A stretch of DNA of 64,000 nt from Candidatus Sabulitectum sp. (GTDB lineage Bacteria > Fermentibacterota > Fermentibacteria > Fermentibacterales > JCC-6): contig JAGLOJ010000014.1 of NCBI GenBank assembly GCA_023139045.1, forward strand, positions 1 through 64,000. Direction: 5' to 3'. Positions 44,879 through 52,228 of the stretch are shown here, piece by piece. The notes under the pieces are model-generated. The model was not told the origin of the DNA. It saw only the letters and a list, made by a program, of their open reading frames with translations, and ran no database searches. Position numbers and translations under genes: made by a program. The stretch's first letter is position 1. Each line of letters starts with the position of its first letter.

Positions 44879-46040
44879 GTGACCATCCCTCTCTTGCGTT
44901 GAATGCTCTATCCACAATATTCCAGCCCTCGACCATTTCGTAATATCCGTATCCGTCCTGATCTACGAAAGTGACCGCAAGGGAAGGAGTAAAATACTGC
45001 CAGGTAATGTAGGGGTAGTAACCAATCTCAAACGGGAAATTCTCTACAATGTCCGGTTCTCCCATTTTTGCATAAACTACGCCCCTGTCGGTGTTTATTC
45101 CACGTATTCCAGTGGTACTGAAATCTCTTGAGATCCTGTCAAGTCTGAGCAGGTATGCATCAAGGTATTCATTCTCTCTGGTTGCCGGGTTGGGATCCCG
45201 CCGGGCCCAGAAATCTGACATTACAGAATTTCTGTCTCCAAGACCTCCGGCTCGTTCAAGCTCTCTCATTTCATGGGTTGAAGCAATTGGTCTGATAAGA
45301 GTTTTCGTCTCATCAACATCATCACCCCACATATCCCAGGATTCGAGAACCAGAATTGAACTGGACGAGGAGGCAACAACACTGTCGCCTTGAAGAGCAG
45401 CCACAGTAAACCTGTATCTGCCTTTTTCAAGGCCATTGAGAGAAACATCTGCAGAGTAGGAAATTACTCTATCTTCCCTGGCCTCACTTGTCAGCCAACC
45501 CTCCCGAACAACATCCGTTGATCTGTCAAGAAGGGCATAGGCTACGGGTGGTACATATTCTTCTTCCTCATTTTCCGGTATGTAAACATTCCAGAAGAGG
45601 CTGACACAACCGGAAGCCCTCACACAGCCGTCGGGAGAAATCCTGACGCCTCCGCTTGACCAGAGAGTACCATTTGCAGCATCGATAAATATCTCGACTT
45701 CACTGCTGAGGATTGCTCCCGATTCAAGGTCTGTGAGGGTAACGGATACAATATGTCCACCTGTTTCAAGTAAGTCGTAAGCAAGTACTTCACTAATCGG
45801 GAAAGAAGCATCTGTGATCCTGCTGCCTTTGCGAAGAAAACCTTCGCCGTCGATAGTGGCTGTTATCTCATAAGAGACAAGTGAACCACCGGCAACTGTG
45901 CTTACTGCGATAAGATCCTCCTCGTTTATCAGAACCGTTACCTCTGCTGATCCGGTATCTGTGGACCTGGAGGGGTAAGAACTCCAACTGAGACTGAAAC
46001 TTGTCAACGCAAGCATTGTAAGGGCTGCAGCAAGTGTCAT
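44871..46040 (-). CDS. GWxTD-like domain protein, first of a tandem pair
   Basis: The 389-residue exported protein has a signal peptide (MTLAAALTMLALTSFS) and beta-sandwich-like regions. Its C-terminal segment IRGINTDRGVVYAKMGEPD ... YPYITWQYF aligns with the GWxTD domain of its neighbour, although Gly-Trp is replaced by Gly-Ile. The pair probably arose by duplication and then diverged in the N-terminal halves. Confidence 0.8.
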   Translation of the reverse strand: MTLAAALTMLALTSFSLSWSSYPSRSTDTGSAEVTVLINEEDLIAVSTVAGGSLVSYEITATIDGEGFLRKGSRITDASFPISEVLAYDLLETGGHIVSVTLTDLESGAILSSEVEIFIDAANGTLWSSGGVRISPDGCVRASGCVSLFWNVYIPENEEEEYVPPVAYALLDRSTDVVREGWLTSEAREDRVISYSADVSLNGLEKGRYRFTVAALQGDSVVASSSSSILVLESWDMWGDDVDETKTLIRPIASTHEMRELERAGGLGDRNSVMSDFWARRDPNPATRENEYLDAYLLRLDRISRDFSTTGIRGINTDRGVVYAKMGEPDIVENFPFEIGYYPYITWQYFTPSLAVTFVDQDGYGYYEMVEGWNIVDRAFNAREGWSHD

Positions 46041-46060
46041 TCAAGCCTTTCCGAGAGTCG

Positions 46061-46078
46061 GGAAGGGAAAACCCTTCC
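46061..46078 (-). promoter_or_regulatory. Intercistronic hairpin
   Basis: GGAAGGG and CCCTTCC form a 7-bp stem with a 4-nt loop in the 57-bp gap between the PorV-like and GWxTD genes. There is no U-tract, so it is more likely an mRNA-stabilising or processing element than a terminator. Confidence 0.4.
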
Positions 46079-46097
46079 GGTTTATCCAGCTATCCTG

Positions 46098-47075
46098 CTA
46101 GAATGAAAATCCAAGACTGGCACGGTGAACCATTTCCAGTCTGTTGAAATCCTGATACGCGTAATCAAGAGTCAGAGCCTTGTCTCCCATAGGTACACGG
46201 AAACCGGCACCTGCGCTGAGACCCTCTTCATCTGTGTTCACACGATAGCCGCCCCTGAGGGCGATCATGTTGTTGTACCAGTACTCCGCACCAATGTTAA
46301 CCTGCTCAACATTGTCGGCAGGATGTACACCATCCACCTCCACGATGACCTGATGAGGACCCTGATCAACCACATCCATGGCAAGACCGATTCTGAAGTT
46401 CATGGGCATGGCATAAGGATCGTAGGTGTCAGTGGAATCTGATCCACTGTACCAGTTCTGACCCTCGCCGCCGGGGGTAAGCTCCGGTCCGAAGTTCTGA
46501 ATTGACATTCCGATACGAAGTGTCTTGAAACCTGTGTCATAAAGTGTACCAATATCGACGGCAATGCCACCTGCTGATACATCATCCCAGGCCTCACGGA
46601 CATACTTTGCAGTCAGCCCCGCACTGAATCTGTCGGTAAGCATCCTTGCAAAAGAAAGACCAACAACCATGTCTGAGCATGTGAAGGTTTCTGTTCCATT
46701 GGGATCCTCAACCGTGGTCCGGTATATGTCGCCGCTTGAAAGCAGACCGAACTGCAGGGCGATAGTACCGATACCAGTCAATTCGTGCGTAACAATGCCA
46801 CTGCCGTAAAGCATGTCGGCGTAGAGCTGTGTACCCGAGAACTGGAACTGTGTTCCGGGAACCCTTACGAGAGCACCTGGATTCCAGTAAGCAGCACTGG
46901 GATCATCAGCTGTAGCGACAAAGGCACCGCCCATAGCCACTCCACGGCATCCAACGCCGATTTTAAGGAACTGGGCACCTGACGTTCCTGTTTTTGCAAA
47001 GGAAGCCTCCGCAAGAGCAGGGAACAGCAGGAAGGCAACCAGTGCGGTTGCAAGTATCATGCTTGTTCGCTTCAT
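46098..47075 (-). CDS. PorV/PorQ-family outer membrane protein
   Basis: The 325-residue beta-barrel protein has a signal peptide ending AEA, then the family opening GTSGAQFLKIGVGCRGVAMGGAFVATADDPSAAYWNPGAL (only its ends are quoted elsewhere). It has repeated amphipathic strands and a terminal HRASLGFSF with the C-terminal Phe expected for BAM recognition. In Bacteroidota PorV shuttles T9SS substrates; here secreted proteins with sorting domains flank it. The start follows GGGAGG. Confidence 0.88.
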   Translation of the reverse strand: MKRTSMILATALVAFLLFPALAEASFAKTGTSGAQFLKIGVGCRGVAMGGAFVATADDPSAAYWNPGALVRVPGTQFQFSGTQLYADMLYGSGIVTHELTGIGTIALQFGLLSSGDIYRTTVEDPNGTETFTCSDMVVGLSFARMLTDRFSAGLTAKYVREAWDDVSAGGIAVDIGTLYDTGFKTLRIGMSIQNFGPELTPGGEGQNWYSGSDSTDTYDPYAMPMNFRIGLAMDVVDQGPHQVIVEVDGVHPADNVEQVNIGAEYWYNNMIALRGGYRVNTDEEGLSAGAGFRVPMGDKALTLDYAYQDFNRLEMVHRASLGFSF

Positions 47076-47088
47076 GGTTTCCTCCCTT

Positions 47089-49356
47089 CTACTTGATGAT
47101 TGCGAACTTATCAATCACAAAGTCGTCTGCGGTCTCTACTCTGTAAACGTAGAGGCCAGTTACTATATCCTGATCATTTCTGGAGACAAGATCCCAGTAT
47201 TCTGTACCAACCTCACCAGTATAATCACGATGCTCAAGAGATATTACATGATCTCCCGCAAGTGTAAATATGTGAATATCACACATGGATGGAAGATTAA
47301 CGAATGCAATTTTGTTAAAGTAGGTTGTTTCCCAGGCTGCACTCATCTTGTAGGGATTGGGAACTACTCTCACATTCTCGGTCCAGTTGGCATCAGTACC
47401 CCAGTTCGGAGTAACAGCAACGGGAACTCCCTCTAAAGACTGCTTGTAATTGCTTTTGGTGCTTTCAACAAGAGTTTCGGCATCATAGGCAGTAACAACA
47501 TAGTAGTAAGGGAAACCGTTACGGGCTGTGTTATCCGTGTACTCGTGAACACCGGCCTCAGTTATCGTAGCGATGACTTCGAAGTTGCCGGGCTCAAAGG
47601 TAGAACGATATACCTTGTATCCACCGAACGGGGAATATGCTTCTGCATTGGCGCCCCACTCAAGATGAACAGCGTTGTTCTGACCTTCGTAGAAAAGAAC
47701 TGGCGTAGGAGGAAGATCGGGCACTCCCCAGTCGCCATCAAGGTAGTAGGCACTGAGAAGCTCATCTGCCGCCTCTCTTGCACCTTCAAGGCCGAGACCA
47801 ATAAGCCAGCCACCTATAACGAACAGGCTGTCGCCGTCGTCAAGGGTCACCGGGCCCATGTTGGGAAGGAACCTGTAATCGAATACAGGATACGTGAGGG
47901 CAAAAGGGTTGTCGTAAACAAACGGCCACGGACCGGGATTTGGTGCGACTCTCGCTTCCGGTGTATTGGGGTTTCCAACCCAGTTTTCCATGTAGGCCGG
48001 TCCACTGTGCTGACCACTCTGGTCAGGGAAAACACCCCACATGTAGTCATAAACCTGAAGATCACTTCCAGGATCACTTTCCCAGTTCCACCAGGCATGA
48101 CTTAGTGGAATAGCAACGTCATAAACATCACAAGGACGCTCAACATCACCGTTGGCTTTCACTACCCAGAGGTCAAGCAAACGCCAGCCGATAAAACCGT
48201 TACAGGGTACATCAATGTGCTGATCACCGCTGTCATCACTTGTGCTTCCTGTTGCATCACTGTCCCACATGTAGCTCATGTTTCGAGGAACAACGGCGTA
48301 GGTTGTGTCTCCTACTACATGCTGCCAGAAATTCTCCGGGCGGTTACCCTCTGTAAACATATCCATACCGGTTCCGCTGTTGACAGGATAGATATAGGTT
48401 GAAGGGTCATTAAAATTAGTTGTCTTGAAAAGTATGGTGTAATGGTCGGAAACACCGTCACCATTGACATCATTATCCATGAAACTGTCAGATCCGATGT
48501 AGTTGTAGTAGTACCAGATGTTGTCGGGATCGTCTTTTTCCAGCGGGCTGTCAGGATTCTGCTGGTAAACATAGATGTTCTGCTCACTGGCAATAGTTTC
48601 ATCGTCGAAAACATACTCGAAGTCTGGTGCTGTTGTAACATCACCGCTGTTAAGCCAGATGGCATGTCCATCATAGTAGACCATATCATCCAGGTGCGTT
48701 TCTACAGGGTTTGCGGTGGCAATATCACAGTCACCGCGAATGCCCAGAACCAGGCCGTCAAGAGGCTTACCGCTGCCATACTGGCTGTGGTGTGTTACAG
48801 CAAACTTGTTTGCGATAAAGTTGTTGTAACCGGGTGTTCCCCAACTGTAGTTTTCCTCCCAGACCTGCATTCCGTACGGATTCTCGTTTCTGGAGGCATA
48901 CCAGTCATCATAACCGTACTGAGTCTGCTCAAGAGCAGTGGGGCCCGGAACAAGTTTTTCCATGGGGAAACCCTCGCTCGTCCAGAGCTCGTAGCCAGAG
49001 CTGGCGTTTGCGTTGGCGCAGCTTGCCCATTTACCGAGACTGTCTTGGAATGAGCTGGTAATTTTACCGGCGCACGAGCTGAAAAGAGTACCCTGCCAGA
49101 GGTAGTAACTTCCCGACCCGGCGGGCCACTCCATTGAAGGGTATTCTGCTTTGCTGTCACCGAACACGCCGATGTTCAGAAATGTACACCAGACATTACT
49201 CAGGTTGTGCAGTCCCATGACCACGGCAGGCCTGTCATCTGTGCCTTCCGGCAATGGAACTTGTCTAAGATTTCTTGCGAGGCCGGTACCTGCAAACACA
49301 AAGAGTGCAAGCACGACGAGTGCAAGGAGTCCGCGACTTCGCCTCGTATTCCTCAT
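47089..49356 (-). CDS. Large secreted protein with Fn3-like module and C-terminal sorting domain
   Basis: The 755-residue protein has a signal peptide (LLALVVLALFVFAGTGLA). A long aromatic-rich region (30-560) shows no recognised motif. A fibronectin type III-like module follows (AVHLEWGANAEAYSPFGGYK ... PYYYVVTAYD), and then a Por-type C-terminal domain (VVPNPYKMSAAWE, IHIFTLAGDHV, TGLYVYRVETADD). AGGAGG lies about 10 nt before the ATG. It is probably displayed on or released from the surface and may be the main cargo or receptor partner of this locus. Confidence 0.75.
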   Translation of the reverse strand: MRNTRRSRGLLALVVLALFVFAGTGLARNLRQVPLPEGTDDRPAVVMGLHNLSNVWCTFLNIGVFGDSKAEYPSMEWPAGSGSYYLWQGTLFSSCAGKITSSFQDSLGKWASCANANASSGYELWTSEGFPMEKLVPGPTALEQTQYGYDDWYASRNENPYGMQVWEENYSWGTPGYNNFIANKFAVTHHSQYGSGKPLDGLVLGIRGDCDIATANPVETHLDDMVYYDGHAIWLNSGDVTTAPDFEYVFDDETIASEQNIYVYQQNPDSPLEKDDPDNIWYYYNYIGSDSFMDNDVNGDGVSDHYTILFKTTNFNDPSTYIYPVNSGTGMDMFTEGNRPENFWQHVVGDTTYAVVPRNMSYMWDSDATGSTSDDSGDQHIDVPCNGFIGWRLLDLWVVKANGDVERPCDVYDVAIPLSHAWWNWESDPGSDLQVYDYMWGVFPDQSGQHSGPAYMENWVGNPNTPEARVAPNPGPWPFVYDNPFALTYPVFDYRFLPNMGPVTLDDGDSLFVIGGWLIGLGLEGAREAADELLSAYYLDGDWGVPDLPPTPVLFYEGQNNAVHLEWGANAEAYSPFGGYKVYRSTFEPGNFEVIATITEAGVHEYTDNTARNGFPYYYVVTAYDAETLVESTKSNYKQSLEGVPVAVTPNWGTDANWTENVRVVPNPYKMSAAWETTYFNKIAFVNLPSMCDIHIFTLAGDHVISLEHRDYTGEVGTEYWDLVSRNDQDIVTGLYVYRVETADDFVIDKFAIIK

Positions 49357-49447
49357 ACTCACTATCACCTCCTGTCTTTCTCCAAACGTGCCTTTCATTG
49401 CAGTTCGGATCCTACTTGTGTTGTGTGTCATACCCATATGCCACACC

Positions 49448-50116
49448 CTAATTAGATAACTCAAAGTTGTAACCCAGTGAGGTCCATACGGCAACAGGTA
49501 CATTGTTGTTGCGTGCAGGCGACCAGCGCGTATTCCACGCGGCCGACATGGCAGCCTGATCGAGACTGCTGACTCCACTTGAGTTGTAAAGCTGAACATC
49601 AGCCACAGTGCCGTCAGCTTTAACAAAGATCCAGAGTGTAACCAAACCCTCTACGCCGGCCTGGCTGGCAAGATCAGGGTAGTTTGCGGCTGGCCTGTAG
49701 GTGCAAACCGGGAAAACTTCTGCGGCCATAAACCGCGGTGGCCCCATTTCCCCGGACTGCCCCATATCGCCAAGCTCATCACTCTGGTCAATGGTTAAAG
49801 CTTCTTCAAGCCCTTCTGTGTCGTCGCTGAGCGACAGCGTAATGTCAAGCTCTTCAATTATTTCTTCCGTTTCATCCTGCAATTCTTCCTGCTCTTCTTC
49901 AACTTCTTCTTCCTGTTCTTCAACATCGTCGTCGAAGGCAATGTCAGCCTCAACGGCTTCCATCTGCGAATCTGAAGTTCGAGTAGACAGCCTGCCCAGT
50001 TCACTGGCAGGAATAAACTCGAAGAAGATGATCAGAAACGCAAGAGCCACAACAATTCCCCACTCAAAGCCAAGTGCGGACTGTTTTCTGCTCTCTATAT
50101 CAGCGCTTGTAGACAT
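49448..50116 (-). CDS. tonB: TonB family protein
   Basis: The 222-residue protein has one N-terminal membrane helix (about 18-35) and an acidic periplasmic linker (EEQEEEVEEEQEEL, about 65-90) in place of the usual Pro/Lys spacer. A TonB C-terminal domain follows (YPDLASQAGVEGLVTLWIF ... SLDQAAMSAAWNTRWSPA). It transmits energy from ExbB/ExbD to the TonB-dependent receptor encoded five genes upstream. Confidence 0.9.
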   Translation of the reverse strand: MSTSADIESRKQSALGFEWGIVVALAFLIIFFEFIPASELGRLSTRTSDSQMEAVEADIAFDDDVEEQEEEVEEEQEELQDETEEIIEELDITLSLSDDTEGLEEALTIDQSDELGDMGQSGEMGPPRFMAAEVFPVCTYRPAANYPDLASQAGVEGLVTLWIFVKADGTVADVQLYNSSGVSSLDQAAMSAAWNTRWSPARNNNVPVAVWTSLGYNFELSN

Positions 50117-50127
50117 CTCACCTCCCC

Positions 50128-50592
50128 CTATATTCCTGTGCTCAATTCCTGAGCGTTAAACTGAATGCTGTACAACTCCTCGTAACGAAGATCCGCAAAA
50201 AGACCGACCATAGCACTCATAGGGACACGAGTGTCTGCATTGAGTACTATGACATCAAGGTGCTTGTTCTGCTCACGCCAGAATTTGTCAGCAAGACCTT
50301 TCAGTTGAACTGCAACCTGATCTACAGGCAGGTCGTAGTCGCCGATTCTTGCTATAACTTCACTCTGGCTGTCACCGGGGTTCATCTGTTTGATCCAGAC
50401 GGCCACGATGAGATTCTCCTTCCCGAGCTCGCTCATTACCTGAGGGTGAGCCTGGGGAAAGCGAATTCTGAGACCGGTGTCATCCTTGAAAATGGTTGTA
50501 GCCATGAAGAAGACAAGAAGCAGGAAAACGATATCCGACATTGTGCTGGATCCTATCGCACTGCCCACCTTCATTCGTCTTTTAAATTTCAT
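50128..50592 (-). CDS. exbD: ExbD family biopolymer transport protein
   Basis: The 154-residue protein has a single N-terminal helix containing the essential Asp (STMSDIVFLLLVFFMAT) and a periplasmic domain ending ALVGLFADLRYEELYSIQF-like strands. It pairs with ExbB to form the proton channel. It overlaps the longer ExbD paralogue upstream by 4 bp and sits 11 bp from tonB. Confidence 0.92.
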   Translation of the reverse strand: MKFKRRMKVGSAIGSSTMSDIVFLLLVFFMATTIFKDDTGLRIRFPQAHPQVMSELGKENLIVAVWIKQMNPGDSQSEVIARIGDYDLPVDQVAVQLKGLADKFWREQNKHLDVIVLNADTRVPMSAMVGLFADLRYEELYSIQFNAQELSTGI

Positions 50593-51335
50593 TGCACACC
50601 ACCTAGTCTTTCCTGTATTGTGATACCGGTACGGCTGACACCGTTGCGCCTGAGAACATCAAGTGCACTGATCATGCCGTCATAATCACAATCGGGGAAA
50701 AACTTGAGAATAACAACAAGCTCACTCTCTCTTACGGCTGAAGCAATATCACCCTGTCTGGCGTCAGCAAGCACCAGAGTATCGCCAAAAGCCACTTCTC
50801 CGAAGTTTGGATCGATGACAGTGGGAGCATCTCCGCCCATGACTTCCCGGATCAGTCCGGAACGCACTATGGCTGTAAGATTCTCTGCCTGAATCGCCGA
50901 ACTCAAATTGGAATAAGTACCGGATCGTACACCCTTGGCAACTTCCAGATTGTTCAACAGTCTGGAAGATGTCGCTTCCACTGTTTCTGCTCTCTGAGAT
51001 GCAAGAGTCATTATTCCAGCCTGAAGAATCGGGTCATCAAGGGCTACATCTTCACCGGCTCTGGCCCTCTGCAGCGGCCCGTCGGGGGGCGCCTGGTCTA
51101 TAAGAGCTACATAGCTTCCCAGACCCCACTGCTTGATGGTCATAACAAGCCGGTTTGTTTCATCGATCACTACCTCTTCAGTCTGTTCATCGGGTTTTTT
51201 AGGCAGCTGATAGCTGATACCCTTCTGAACATCAAAAGTGGTTGTCACCAGGAAGAAGATCAGCAGCAGGAATGCAATATCGGACATTGACGAATCGGAA
51301 AACTCGCCGGTGGCCCGTGGTCTTTCATTGCGCAT
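50589..51335 (-). CDS. Long ExbD paralogue with periplasmic insertion
   Basis: The 248-residue protein has the ExbD helix SSMSDIAFLLLIFFLV with the proton-carrying Asp, and the usual C-terminal strand-helix (ELVVILKFFPDCDYDGMISALDVLRRNG). Between them lies an insert of roughly 100 residues (about 75-195), rich in Ala, Glu and Asp, that is absent from the neighbouring ExbD. Paired ExbD genes occur in FCB bacteria; the insert is unusual and could define the receptor specificity (inference). Confidence 0.88.
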   Translation of the reverse strand: MRNERPRATGEFSDSSMSDIAFLLLIFFLVTTTFDVQKGISYQLPKKPDEQTEEVVIDETNRLVMTIKQWGLGSYVALIDQAPPDGPLQRARAGEDVALDDPILQAGIMTLASQRAETVEATSSRLLNNLEVAKGVRSGTYSNLSSAIQAENLTAIVRSGLIREVMGGDAPTVIDPNFGEVAFGDTLVLADARQGDIASAVRESELVVILKFFPDCDYDGMISALDVLRRNGVSRTGITIQERLGGVQ

Positions 51336-51347
51336 TCTTGCTCCTTA

Positions 51348-52184
51348 TCACAACTGCTTGAGATGTTCCATGTCGGCAAGCTGATCGACGAGGAACATGC
51401 TTGCCTCTTCCATGTCGGTAATAAAACGGCCCACTTTCGCGATGAAATAGTTATTGGCCATCTGAATGGGAATAGCAACACAAAGACCGGAGGCCGTTGT
51501 GATAAGCGCTTCCTGAATACCACCTGCGACAAGGCTGGCATCAACATTCTTGGCTGCGGCAATCTCACCGAAGGCACGAATCATACCTGAAACTGTACCA
51601 AGGAAACCAATCATAGGGGCAACACTTGAAACGGTGGCAAGAACAACAAGCCCCTTCTCAAGATGAGCCATCTCTATGGATCCGGCACCCTCGATCGCTT
51701 TTTCTACGTCAACAAGCCCCTTGTCTCTTCTCGTGAGCCCGGATCTGAGAATTGCAGACACAGGACCGCATGTACGATCACAGAGGTTCTCAGCACCACT
51801 GAGGTCGCCCTTGCGAATGTATCCGCCAAGTTGCTCGAGAAACTTGTTTACATCGAGTTTGGCCTTACTGAAGACGATAAATCTCTCTACAGTTACGGCA
51901 ACACCGATGATAAGAGCAAGAAGCAGCGGCCACATGAAGTTTCCACCGGCGATGAAAAGATCCTTCAGATCCATACTCGCACTCTGTGAACGCTCAACTT
52001 CTTCCGCGACAGGTGTTTCAGCAACATCTGCCTCATCTGTATCCACAACAGGTTCCTCTACAGAAGCAACATCTTCAACTGTTTCGGTCACCTCTTCTGT
52101 GGTTTCTATTACTTCCGGCTCTTCATTCTGAGCCATGGCGAAAGGTGCCATGACCAGTAGAAGCACCAGCAGGATTTTATACAT
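51348..52184 (-). CDS. exbB: MotA/TolQ/ExbB proton channel protein with acidic N-terminal extension
   Basis: The 278-residue protein has a cleavable-looking signal (MYKILLVLLLVMAPFAMAQ), then an acidic Glu/Val/Thr-rich linker (about 20-65). Three membrane helices characteristic of ExbB follow, including MWPLLLALIIGVAVTVERF and VAPMIGFLGTVSGMI. The periplasmic linker is an addition seen in FCB-type ExbB proteins. The start follows GGAGAG by 7 nt; upstream codons were discarded. Confidence 0.92.
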   Translation of the reverse strand: MYKILLVLLLVMAPFAMAQNEEPEVIETTEEVTETVEDVASVEEPVVDTDEADVAETPVAEEVERSQSASMDLKDLFIAGGNFMWPLLLALIIGVAVTVERFIVFSKAKLDVNKFLEQLGGYIRKGDLSGAENLCDRTCGPVSAILRSGLTRRDKGLVDVEKAIEGAGSIEMAHLEKGLVVLATVSSVAPMIGFLGTVSGMIRAFGEIAAAKNVDASLVAGGIQEALITTASGLCVAIPIQMANNYFIAKVGRFITDMEEASMFLVDQLADMEHLKQL

Positions 52185-52228
52185 CTGGTAACTCTCCTTG
52201 TTCTTGCGGGAAAACCCGCCTGAATTTC

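Noticed and set aside
49357..49626. N-terminal extension of the 755-aa secreted protein
   Set aside because: It overlaps tonB in antisense-like composition and would bury the clear signal peptide; AGGAGG precedes the ATG at 49356.
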